DNA of 11,441 bases. Source: Brumimicrobium sp964346075 (GTDB taxonomy: Bacteria > Bacteroidota > Bacteroidia > Flavobacteriales_D > Crocinitomicaceae). Each line of letters starts with the position of its first letter. Within the stretch, counting starts at the first letter, position 1. Below, piece by piece: positions 1-6,604 of this stretch. The notes under the pieces were generated by a model. The model ran no database searches, had not been told where the DNA came from, and worked only from the letters and a program-made list of their open reading frames with translations. The stretch is from assembly GCA_964346075.1 (NCBI GenBank), contig CAYFTH010000103.1, positions 1 through 11,441 of the forward strand, read 5' to 3'. A program made the translations under genes and the position numbers.

Positions 1-20
1 AATTTATTGTGGGGAATGCG

Positions 21-52
21 TTTTTTGGGGTAAACAAGCGGATAAGCATATA
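21..52 (+). repeat. 32-base inverted repeat, left copy
   Basis: These 32 bases match the reverse complement of 10893-10924 at 26 positions. The shared core is TTGGGGTAAA, two variable bases, AGCGGATA, one variable base, then GCAT. The similarity stops abruptly on both sides. The mismatches would change amino acids in the only open frame shared by both copies, so this looks like a DNA-level repeat and not conserved coding sequence. No other copy was found by eye in the window. It could be the end of a mobile element, a dispersed intergenic repeat or a protein-binding site. Confidence 0.6.
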
Positions 53-142
53 ACTAAATGCTTAAAATTCATCAATACTTTCTGATTACGTGGCTTGTTT
101 CCTTTTTTGCGATTTCGCTGCATCAAGATCTACTCATCTACA

Positions 143-215
143 AGTGGCTGAAGCCACTATCATATAGACTATGCTTCCATCAGCGAGGGATAAATCCTTT
201 ACGATGCAATCGCTG
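143..215. repeat. REP-like cluster of short palindromes
   Basis: Several hairpins are packed together. AGTGGCT (143-149) pairs with AGCCACT (152-158) across two bases. CAGCGA (181-186) pairs with TCGCTG (210-215). Inside that arm pair, GGAT (188-191) faces ATCC (194-197), and CGAT (202-205) faces ATCG (209-212). This design, a GC-rich stem closed by CTGAAG followed by further small stems in intergenic DNA, resembles REP sequences mobilised by tyrosine REP-associated transposases. That assignment is an inference. No such transposase is in the window. Confidence 0.45.
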
Positions 216-401
216 AAACTACATACATTACTCCCTTGGCATCCAATCATTAAATCTTTATCCATTAAAATAACAGAAGTACCACTAGACCTTTCACAAC
301 CTATTAAAAAGCAACATTTTACTATAGCTGTTTTAATTGAGGAAAGTTACGGAGAGATATTAGGGGAAATTTTGTAAATAGTAACATATCTTTTTTAAGA
401 A

Positions 402-409
402 TATGTTTG
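402..409 (+). promoter_or_regulatory. Putative -7 box upstream of structured region
   Basis: TATGTTTG matches the Bacteroidota -7 consensus TAnnTTTG. The nearest TTTG (371-374) lies 27 bases upstream, which is longer than the usual -33 spacing, so the -33 element is doubtful. Transcription would begin near 413-416 and run into the interlocking inverted repeats at 411-498. Confidence 0.3.
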
Positions 410-410
410 C

Positions 411-498
411 AAAAGTTCGGTGCACAAGGCAAAATTGAACTTTTACTCATTGCGCTTTAAGCGTTCACCTTTCAATCGTTCTTTTTTTATGCCTTGTG
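411..498 (+). other. Interlocking inverted repeats, possible structured RNA
   Basis: AAAAGTTC (411-418) is the perfect complement of GAACTTTT (437-444). CACAAGGCA (423-431) is the perfect complement of TGCCTTGTG (490-498). CGCTT and AAGCG form a tight hairpin near 453-463, and a run of seven T follows at 482-488. The two long pairings interlock, so they would form a pseudoknot or two exclusive folds. The right arm also contains the -33 TTG of the promoter for the gene at 552, so the same bases could act as a DNA operator. No known RNA family is recognised. Confidence 0.35.
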
Positions 499-527
499 AA
501 TAGTCTATTTTTAAATATTTATATTTG
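494..527 (+). promoter_or_regulatory. Promoter of the T9SS repeat protein gene
   Basis: A -33 TTG (494-496) and a -7 TATATTTG (520-527) are separated by 23 bases, matching the Bacteroidota housekeeping promoter pattern. Transcription should start near 531-534, leaving a leader of about 20 bases before ATG 552. A possible TTG start codon at 525 lies inside the -7 box and is therefore not a plausible translation start. Confidence 0.75.
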
Positions 528-551
528 CACCAACACCAAAAAATTAGATCT

Positions 552-1991
552 ATGAAAAAAATTTACAAATCTTGCTCAGTACTTTTTATGAGCTTATCGA
601 GCTTTTTTATCCAGGCACAATGTGATGTCACTATAAGTCCTTCACAGCCTGAAATTTGTGTTGGAGACACCGCACAATTATCTGCTCAAGCTTCTATAGG
701 AAGCGAATTGCAAACAACTTTTGCTTCTGGTAATGCACAGAACGGAAATATGTTTGATTTGGTAGCTACGGATGATATTGTTATTGACTCTTTTGATGTT
801 CACCTCGAGCAGGATACGGATATAGAAATCTATTACAAATCGGGTTCTTATGTTGGATCTGAGGGGAATGCAGGAGCCTGGACTTTGGCTGGTACAGCAA
901 CAAATGTAACGGCTGCCGGAAATGGTGTACCAACTACTGTTCCGATTAATGTCAACCTCCCTATGAATAACGGTGATACCTATGCATTTTATATCACCGC
1001 AACGAATGTATCGTTGGAATATACCAATGGTACGACGGTCGGTTCATTGCACAGTTCTACACCTCACCTTGAGTTCTATGAGGGTATAGGCGTTGGATAT
1101 GCTTTTGGTAATACCTATTCTCCGCGCGTCTGGAACGGAAATATTCACTATTCGACGATTGACACTCCTGATTATATATGGAGTACGGCTGAAACAACTC
1201 CGAATATCGAGGTGTCTCCTAACGATACAACAACCTATACCGTGAATGTAACGTATAGCAATTCTGGCTGCACAGTATCGGAATCTGTTGATGTTATTGT
1301 CAATCCATTACCGGTTGTCGATGCAAATGCGACGGAAGAGCAATTGTGTGTTGGAGATTCATCGATATTGACGGGTAGTGGAGCGGATACTTACGCTTGG
1401 GATAATGGTCTGACAGATGGCGACACTATCGTGCCTTCAGCTACTTCTTCTTATATTGTAGTTGGTACTGATACCAATGGTTGTATGGATGCTGATACGA
1501 TAGCAATCGAAGTGAATGATTTGCCTAACGTAGTGGCCAATGCATCTGAAACGGAAGTTTGTGAAGATGAAACGGTTTTATTGTTTGGTTCGGGAGCATC
1601 GAACTACACCTGGTCCAATAATGTGACGGATAGTGTATCGTACCAAATAACAGCTACTGATACTTTTTACGTTACGGGAACTGATACTAATGGATGTCAG
1701 GCGATGGACAGTGTTGTCATCGAAATGGTGAATTGTGCCGGATTAAAGAGTTACCAAAAGAACCATATTAGTATCTATCCAAACCCTGCGCGTGATGCAT
1801 TTACCTTCCAAACTGATCAGCCAGGAGGAAATTTAAAAATCGTAGACACACATGGTAAAGTAATTGCTGAAAGTGAAATGCTTAAAAATGAGCATTTAAT
1901 AGAAACAGCAGGTTGGAATAATGGCATTTACATATTAGTTTATGAAGTCAACAACAACGTTACGCATACTAAAGTGAAGGTGATGAAATAA
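552..1991 (+). CDS. Secreted PKD/Ig-like repeat protein with T9SS tail
   Basis: A 479-residue exported protein of unknown ligand, probably a surface or adhesion protein. Residues 1-22 form a Sec signal peptide ending in IQAQ. Residues 24-50 begin an Ig-like module (CDVTISPSQPEICVGDTAQL). Residues 53-200 form a beta-rich module with the YYKSGSYVG, GAWTLAGTAT and PRVWNGNIHY pattern common in Bacteroidota surface proteins. Two PKD/Ig-like repeats follow at about 254-322 and 324-392, each with a CxxD/E-rich start and a GTDTNGC signature. From 403 to the end is a type A T9SS sorting domain: SIYPNPARDAF, then GIYILVYEV and the terminal KVKVMK. Such tails are recognised by the T9SS and removed or attached at the outer membrane. 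The start at ATG 552 is preferred over TTG 525, which sits in the promoter. The gene stands alone and ends at a strong terminator. Confidence 0.85.
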   Translation: MKKIYKSCSVLFMSLSSFFIQAQCDVTISPSQPEICVGDTAQLSAQASIGSELQTTFASGNAQNGNMFDLVATDDIVIDSFDVHLEQDTDIEIYYKSGSYVGSEGNAGAWTLAGTATNVTAAGNGVPTTVPINVNLPMNNGDTYAFYITATNVSLEYTNGTTVGSLHSSTPHLEFYEGIGVGYAFGNTYSPRVWNGNIHYSTIDTPDYIWSTAETTPNIEVSPNDTTTYTVNVTYSNSGCTVSESVDVIVNPLPVVDANATEEQLCVGDSSILTGSGADTYAWDNGLTDGDTIVPSATSSYIVVGTDTNGCMDADTIAIEVNDLPNVVANASETEVCEDETVLLFGSGASNYTWSNNVTDSVSYQITATDTFYVTGTDTNGCQAMDSVVIEMVNCAGLKSYQKNHISIYPNPARDAFTFQTDQPGGNLKIVDTHGKVIAESEMLKNEHLIETAGWNNGIYILVYEVNNNVTHTKVKVMK

Positions 1992-2020
1992 AAGATCACT
2001 TTAATTATCCGAATTACAAG

Positions 2021-2073
2021 AGCGAATGAAGGTGGATGACAAATGGTGCATTTATCCTTTGTTCGCTTTTTTT
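2021..2073 (+). terminator. Intrinsic terminator after T9SS repeat protein gene
   Basis: AGCGAATGAAGG (2021-2032) pairs with CCTTTGTTCGCT (2056-2067) as a 12-pair stem with two G-U wobbles. An inner AAATG/CATTT hairpin (2040-2052) occupies the loop, and a T run extends to 2073. It lies just beyond the stop at 1991 and before the convergent gene ending at 2093, so it serves the plus-strand gene. Confidence 0.7.
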
Positions 2074-2092
2074 GTAGCATCAAAATCAAGTA

Positions 2093-3367
2093 TTAGAGGG
2101 TGACGCATTCATGAAAGATTCCCTGTTTCGTTATAACACGAACCTGATAAACACCAGGAGGCCAACTTCGCGTAGTAATTGGCTGCAAATTATTGGAGGT
2201 ATGTACGAGCTGACCAAGACTATTATTGATATAGACTGAAACGGATGGATCTTGATGTTGAATAATGATTTGTTGGAGTTCTTTATCAATACGTACATTC
2301 AGCGTTTCACTTTTTTCTATAGATGAAGCTAAAAGAGAACAATTTACCCTGTTGCTTGATTCAGTAGTTAAGTTCCCTGCGTCAATGTTCCAGTCTTCCC
2401 ATTGTCCGCCCTGAATATTTTCCCAGGTTATTAAATCGAATCGCTGATTTCCATTGGATGTTCCTGCAATTTTGCAAGCCTGAATAGCTCTTTTATCTGG
2501 AGACCATTGCAATGGATTTCCTGCAGAGATGGTGTTCGGTGGAATAAGCTCACAATTGACACGTAAAAACCAGGCGTAATCCTCATAGGTCGGGTGATCA
2601 CCAAATATGCGGGCTACTCCCGTTTCATCAATACAAATAGCAACAAATTCTTCCGCTGCTATTCCATATTGCATCGTATCATTTTCAATCAGTAAATGAG
2701 CTAAAAAAACGGCATGTCTTCCTTTCCTGTCAGGATTATCATAATGCGTATCAGTGATCGTGTTTTCTAAATAAGGAACTTTGAGAAATTGAGAGTTGAT
2801 AGTGATAGCTGGATGTGTTGGATCGCTTAAAGCTGTAGCAGAGGAGATGGTACCATTGGACGCACTAAAGTATTGTTCACTGAGAACGGCCATCCCGGCG
2901 CTTGTCCCGCCTATTGGCCTCTTTTTAATATTCACATGTGCATTAATTCGATTAGCTACAGGTGTACTTTTCCAGTAATTTTCATAGATAGATTGATCTC
3001 CACCAGCAATCCAAATCGCTTCTGCAGCCTCAATTCTGCTCAAAATAAATGGATTCGTCGATGCTGCTGAAGATTGAAAAATAATGGTTTCTACAGACTG
3101 TATATTACTGTTAAGCTGGTTGTAAAAGTAATCGTTGTACGCATCTGTACCACTTGCGCGAAGAACCAATACATTTCCTCCGTCCGCTCGGTTCAGGAAC
3201 CATTCTGAACCCGCATCGTTTTCCGTAGCACCTCCCATCATACATACGCCGAATGATGGTGAACTATCGTATGACGAAGTATCACCGAGGTAGGAATAAT
3301 CGTAATTCTGGGCCCAACAAAAGCCGGAAGCGTATGCTAAAAATAAGAAAAATACGAATTTGTTCAT
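2093..3367 (-). CDS. Secreted cyanophycinase-like peptidase (family S51)
   Basis: A 424-residue exported protein. Residues 1-19 are a signal peptide (cleavage near CWA-Q). The catalytic domain spans about 38-280. GGDQ at 122-125 matches the family's GGNQ/GGDQ motif, GTSAG at 154-158 carries the nucleophile Ser156, and DTHY at 206-209 followed by RKGR matches the D-T/Q-H-F...R.GR block with the catalytic His208. Known cyanophycinases hydrolyse the beta-Asp-Arg links of cyanophycin, but many Bacteroidota relatives have unknown substrates. The last 70 residues (SVYINNSLGQLV...PGVYQVRVITKQG) look like a diverged T9SS sorting domain without the usual YPNP start. It is convergent with the gene before it and divergent from the glycosyltransferase gene. 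Family assignment is firm; substrate is not known. Confidence 0.85.
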   Translation of the reverse strand: MNKFVFFLFLAYASGFCWAQNYDYSYLGDTSSYDSSPSFGVCMMGGATENDAGSEWFLNRADGGNVLVLRASGTDAYNDYFYNQLNSNIQSVETIIFQSSAASTNPFILSRIEAAEAIWIAGGDQSIYENYWKSTPVANRINAHVNIKKRPIGGTSAGMAVLSEQYFSASNGTISSATALSDPTHPAITINSQFLKVPYLENTITDTHYDNPDRKGRHAVFLAHLLIENDTMQYGIAAEEFVAICIDETGVARIFGDHPTYEDYAWFLRVNCELIPPNTISAGNPLQWSPDKRAIQACKIAGTSNGNQRFDLITWENIQGGQWEDWNIDAGNLTTESSNRVNCSLLASSIEKSETLNVRIDKELQQIIIQHQDPSVSVYINNSLGQLVHTSNNLQPITTRSWPPGVYQVRVITKQGIFHECVTL

Positions 3368-3475
3368 CTTTATAAATTACCACTGATTGATAACGAATTT
3401 AAAACAATTTACGTATTCCGTCAATTAATATAGTGATCAAATCGGCTGATCTGTATTCCCTGAACGTTTATTTTT

Positions 3476-3483
3476 TATATTTG
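3476..3483 (+). promoter_or_regulatory. -7 box touching the glycosyltransferase start
   Basis: TATATTTG fits TAnnTTTG exactly and ends only two bases before ATG 3486. A weak -33 (CTG at 3451-3453) lies 22 bases upstream. Transcription is expected around 3487-3490, at or inside the start codons, so the mRNA would be leaderless, or translation would begin at a later ATG. Confidence 0.55.
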
Positions 3484-3485
3484 CA

Positions 3486-4448
3486 ATGATGGAGCAATCT
3501 GTTGAAATATCTATGGTTATCCCGTTGTTCAATGAAGAAGAATCGTTGACTGAACTCCATAAGTGGATAAAGTCTGTCATGCAAGAGCATGGCTTTACTT
3601 ACGAAATTATTTTTATTGACGATGGCAGTAAAGATGATTCATGGTCTATCGTGGAAGAACTTCGAGAGAAAGACGCTTGCGTTCGGGGCATAAAATTTCA
3701 ACGGAATTATGGGAAATCTGCTGCCTTGCAAAAAGGTTTTGAAGCGGTGCGAGGGGAGTATGTCGTAACGCTGGATGCTGACCTGCAAGATTCTCCCGAA
3801 GAAATTCCGGGGATGATACAAATGATAAAAGAGCATGATTACGACCTCGTATCTGGTTGGAAAAAGAAGCGCTTTGATCCAATTTCTAAAACGATCCCAA
3901 CCAAACTTTACAATTGGACTGCTCGTAAACTGACGGGTATTTATCTGCACGACTTTAATTGTGGTTTGAAGGCTTACAAGACAGCAGTGGTTAAGAGTAT
4001 TGAGCTGTATGGAGATATGCATCGTTACATACCGCCACTTGCAAAGTATGCAGGGTTTAATCGCATTGGTGAAAAAGTGGTGCAGCATCAGGCACGAAAA
4101 TACGGAGTGACCAAATTTGGACTAAATCGCTTTGTTCATGGACCGCTCGATTTATTGTCTGTCGTTTTCATGGGGCGATTTGGAAAAAAGCCGATGCATT
4201 TTTTCGGTTTTATTGGTACAATCATGTTTATTATTGGTTTTGGATTTGCTCTGTACCTGGGGATTGAAAAAGTGGTGAGTATGGTTACCGGAGAATTGGC
4301 TCCTTTAATTGCTGATCGAACAGAATTTTATCTTTCGCTGACAGCTATGATTTTGGGTAGTCAGTTTTTTCTCGCTGGCTTTGTAGCGGAATTAATTGGA
4401 CGCAACTCGTCTTCTCGTAATGTTTATCTGATTGAAAAAGAAATCTAG
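3486..4448 (+). CDS. Membrane-anchored family 2 glycosyltransferase (DPM1/GtrB-like)
   Basis: A 320-residue enzyme predicted to transfer a sugar from a nucleotide donor to a polyprenyl phosphate at the inner face of the membrane, for use in envelope glycan or glycolipid modification. The GT-A domain fills residues 8-230: VIPLFNEEESL (11-21), FIDDGSKDDSW (43-53), the metal-binding DADLQD (97-102) and NCGLKAYK (158-165). Two membrane helices follow at about 238-260 and 281-304, then the conserved basic tail RNSSSRNVYLIEKE. This two-helix plan is typical of bacterial DPM1-like enzymes such as GtrB and of related Bacteroidota proteins. The sugar cannot be told from sequence. Two adjacent ATGs open the frame (3486, 3489). 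A -7 box directly upstream argues for the second or for a start at Met10 (3513), although Met10 would trim the first strand. Confidence 0.88.
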   Translation: MMEQSVEISMVIPLFNEEESLTELHKWIKSVMQEHGFTYEIIFIDDGSKDDSWSIVEELREKDACVRGIKFQRNYGKSAALQKGFEAVRGEYVVTLDADLQDSPEEIPGMIQMIKEHDYDLVSGWKKKRFDPISKTIPTKLYNWTARKLTGIYLHDFNCGLKAYKTAVVKSIELYGDMHRYIPPLAKYAGFNRIGEKVVQHQARKYGVTKFGLNRFVHGPLDLLSVVFMGRFGKKPMHFFGFIGTIMFIIGFGFALYLGIEKVVSMVTGELAPLIADRTEFYLSLTAMILGSQFFLAGFVAELIGRNSSSRNVYLIEKEI

Positions 4449-4489
4449 CGTACGAACCTCATGTAAGATTAATCATGCTAATCGTACGC
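4448..4489 (+). repeat. Inverted repeat beginning at the glycosyltransferase stop
   Basis: GCGTACGA (4448-4455) is the perfect complement of TCGTACGC (4482-4489), with a 26-base loop. The left arm starts on the last base of the TAG stop. There is no T run after it, so it is not a classical intrinsic terminator, though it could protect the mRNA 3' end or act in termination with other factors. A perfect 10-base palindrome CTGCTAGCAG follows at 4494-4503. Confidence 0.45.
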
Positions 4490-4627
4490 CCTTCTGCTAG
4501 CAGCGGAGGTTTATTGGCAGTAGAGTAACTCCCTGAATTCATGAAAAATATTCAATAATTTGTACTAAAAGTGGCCAGTGAAAGCCGTTATTGTAGATAT
4601 TTTTACTATATTGAAAGAAAAAAAGAA

Positions 4628-4861
4628 ATGAAGTATCCGAAAGACTTGTATGAGCAAAAGCTCAATGAATTTTTTGATCGTCATGATCCAGAAAAGAAAG
4701 CGATTACTAAGGAAATTGCAGCGCGTTTTCCTGAGCGGCAAGAAGCGGTATTTAATCACCTCACGGCACTCTATGCCAAAAAAGAAGGTACAGATGAATT
4801 CATCATCACGAACGATTCAATCTTATCTGTACCAACAGGTTCTAACAGTGGAGTAGGATAG
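4628..4861 (+). CDS. Small conserved-looking cytoplasmic protein, unknown function
   Basis: A 77-residue charged protein with no signal peptide or membrane helix. Residues 1-52 look like a compact helical domain (YPKDLYEQKLNEFFDRHDP, then ITKEIAARFPERQEAVFNHLTALYAKKEG). The last 20 residues are polar and probably flexible. The frame stays open upstream to 4571, but ATG 4628 follows an A-rich stretch (GAAAGAAAAAAAGAA) and begins the hydrophilic domain, so it is chosen. The IAARFP..QEAVFNHL pattern gives the impression of a small Bacteroidota family, but no name can be given. It lies 179 bases after the glycosyltransferase gene, with no clear promoter of its own. Confidence 0.6.
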   Translation: MKYPKDLYEQKLNEFFDRHDPEKKAITKEIAARFPERQEAVFNHLTALYAKKEGTDEFIITNDSILSVPTGSNSGVG

Positions 4862-5173
4862 CAGTTGAATCAAGCTCGAACGAGGTTTTTTCGTTGTGGA
4901 ATAGTTCGAAAGGACCTCGTTACAACCTCGTCTCCACATATTTTCTACAATCTGTTATCAATTAACTTATTCAGCGGTTCAAAGTGCACTTTTGCGGAGT
5001 CACTAAGACACTATATTCGGAATTACATTGAAAAGGAGTCTCTCAAATAACTTTTATTGTGCTTTCAATGTTTATAAGTTGCTCGAATCAATAGAAATAC
5101 CTCTTTAAAATTCGCTATCTTAGTAATTGACGCGACCTCAGGTAACGTCATTTAAATTTAATACCTTTGAATT
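4862..5173. other. Gap rich in inverted and direct repeats
   Basis: No gene is supported here. A weak TTG-initiated frame at 4865-5050 runs through the repeats and is discounted. AACGAGGT (4879-4886) can pair with ACCTCGTT (4914-4921) or with the repeated ACCTCGT (4925-4931). TGTGGA (4895-4900) can pair with TCCACA (4933-4938), which interlocks with both. A perfect 12-base palindrome AAAGTGCACTTT lies at 4981-4992. A near-consensus -7 box TATCTTAG (5116-5123) and an exact one (5162-5169) precede the TPR gene. CTCGAACGAG followed by a T run at 4885-4891 might weakly terminate the preceding gene. Confidence 0.5.
5162..5169 (+). promoter_or_regulatory. -7 box adjacent to the TPR gene start
   Basis: TACCTTTG matches TAnnTTTG and ends four bases before ATG 5174. 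No TTG sits at the usual 19-23 base spacing, so the -33 side is poor. If used, transcription would start on or beside the ATG and give a leaderless operon mRNA. Confidence 0.45.
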
Positions 5174-6604
5174 ATGTTTGAAGAAGGAGAAGAAGAATGG
5201 TTCGGTGCTGATTTTAATAAGCACCTTGAGCATTTCAATGAAATGTATGAGAATGATGACTATCGTTACATGGATGCCGACCAGGTTGAATTTGTGCTGG
5301 ATCATCTATTGATTTCCAACCAATTTAAAAAAGCCCGATGGGCTGCAGATAAGTCATTAGAGCATTTTCCAAATAACAATACACTTAAACTGAGAAAGGC
5401 GCAAGCTATTTCACTCGCTGGAGAATTAAACGGCGCTCTGCGCATATTGGGCGAGCTTGAAAAGTTTGAACCAGAAAGTCTTGACTTGTTGTTGACGACT
5501 GCTGCTTGTTACAGTCAGCTCAGAAATTCAGATGGAGCTATTAAATATTTTAAGCGAGCTTTAGATGTAGCTGAAGGAGAGGAGCAAACAGAGATATACA
5601 TCGATTTAGCGATGGAGTATGAGAATCAGGATAACTTCCGGGCAGCTACGTCATTATTAGAAAAAGCATTTGGAGATAACAACAAAAATGAAGCAATCGT
5701 TTATGAGCTCGCTTATTGTTATGAGCAACTGGATGAATATCACAAATCTGTAGCCTGTTTTGAAGCCTTTATCGATGAGCATCCGTATTCTTTTACGACG
5801 TGGTACAATTTAGGTAATGCCCTGGCAAAGTTGGGGGATAAGGAAAAATCATTATGGGCCTATGATTACTGTACGCTCATCAATGAAGATTTTGCACCCG
5901 CGTATTACAATATAGCCAATGTTTATATGGACCTTGACGATGTTGAGAACGCCATGGAGCATTATGAGAAATGTCTTCAAATTGATGGTGAAGATGGTTT
6001 AGTATTTTGTTCGATGGGTGAATGCTATGAGGAATTTGGTGAATTTGAAAAGGCCTATGAAGCCTATGATAAAAGTGCTGATTTATTACCTCATCTCGGT
6101 GATGCGTGGCTGGGAAAAGGGATCGTTAGTGATATTATTGGCCATCCACACCGTGCTATTGCAGAACTTGAAATGGCTATAAAAATAGATGATCGCAATG
6201 CTGATTATTGGAGGGCTCTGGCTAATGCTTACGTGAGTATAAAGGATGACGAATTGGCGATCACTGCTTTTGAAAAAGGATTTTTTATCAACCCCAGACA
6301 TGATGATCTCGTACTGGATTGGCTCGCTTTTTTGGCTGGACAATCGCTAGAGCATGTTTTCGAAACGGTAGAACAACATCCGAAAATTTTGGAAATTAAT
6401 GTCACTCAATTGGTACTCACTTATTGCCACTGGATGCTTGGTAATCAAACAGAATCGATGCTACTTTTCGATGAAATTGTAGAAAGCGATGTCAGTTTAG
6501 CGAAAAGTGTATTTTTGCACTTTCCAGAATTAAAATCGGTTGATTATTTTAGAAATCGACTAGAGGACATTGATGAAAGCAATAACGATGAAGAAGAATT
6601 TTGA
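5174..6604 (+). CDS. Tetratricopeptide repeat (TPR) protein
   Basis: A 476-residue cytoplasmic protein, probably a protein-binding scaffold. There is no signal peptide. After an acidic N terminus (FEEGEEEW), about ten TPR units run from roughly 36 to 375. The clearest are 104-137 (LLLTTAACYSQLRNSDGAIKYF), 174-206 (YELAYCYEQLDEYHKSVACF), 208-240 (TWYNLGNALAKLGDKEKSLW), 242-274 (AYYNIANVYMDLDDVENAME) and 275-307. A less regular helical part (378-460) and an acidic tail (DIDESNNDEEEF) close it. The 3' end overlaps the start of the ComA-like gene by 17 bases, so the two are co-translated. From memory, a TPR gene beside a phosphosulfolactate synthase-like gene recurs in Bacteroidota. The binding partner is unknown. 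Confidence 0.85.
   Translation: MFEEGEEEWFGADFNKHLEHFNEMYENDDYRYMDADQVEFVLDHLLISNQFKKARWAADKSLEHFPNNNTLKLRKAQAISLAGELNGALRILGELEKFEPESLDLLLTTAACYSQLRNSDGAIKYFKRALDVAEGEEQTEIYIDLAMEYENQDNFRAATSLLEKAFGDNNKNEAIVYELAYCYEQLDEYHKSVACFEAFIDEHPYSFTTWYNLGNALAKLGDKEKSLWAYDYCTLINEDFAPAYYNIANVYMDLDDVENAMEHYEKCLQIDGEDGLVFCSMGECYEEFGEFEKAYEAYDKSADLLPHLGDAWLGKGIVSDIIGHPHRAIAELEMAIKIDDRNADYWRALANAYVSIKDDELAITAFEKGFFINPRHDDLVLDWLAFLAGQSLEHVFETVEQHPKILEINVTQLVLTYCHWMLGNQTESMLLFDEIVESDVSLAKSVFLHFPELKSVDYFRNRLEDIDESNNDEEEF

Larger units (their letters stand above)
1..551. other. Left non-coding region with palindromic repeats
   Basis: No convincing gene is visible in these bases. The longest frame (171-377) overlaps a nest of hairpins and has no recognisable motif, so it is treated as spurious. 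A frame from ATG 58 would give about 50 residues with a hydrophobic start, but it also runs into the hairpins and is not called. The stretch holds a 32-base repeat copy (21-52), a REP-like hairpin cluster (143-215), a putative promoter (402-409), interlocking inverted repeats (411-498) and the promoter of the gene at 552. An upstream gene could end at 33, 53 or 88 depending on frame, but too little is present to tell. Confidence 0.6.

Noticed and set aside
1..53. Possible 3' end of an upstream gene (stops at 33, 53 and 88 in the three frames)
   Set aside because: Fewer than 30 codons are present in any frame and the 32-base repeat overlaps them, so no frame can be preferred.
171..377. 68-residue open frame on the plus strand
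   Set aside because: It starts inside the hairpin cluster at 143-215, has no recognisable motif or promoter, and its composition does not look like a real protein.
1296..1734. Internal repeats in the T9SS repeat protein gene as a possible CRISPR or DNA repeat
   Set aside because: The similarity is at protein level (two PKD/Ig-like units with GTDTNGC) and lacks regular short identical repeats.
3639..4088. 149-residue frame antisense to the glycosyltransferase
   Set aside because: It is a shadow of a gene with full-length family motifs on the other strand and has no motif of its own.
4865..5050. 61-residue TTG-initiated frame
   Set aside because: It runs through the inverted repeats at 4879-4938 and the palindrome at 4981-4992, starts at TTG four bases after a stop codon, and shows no family signature.
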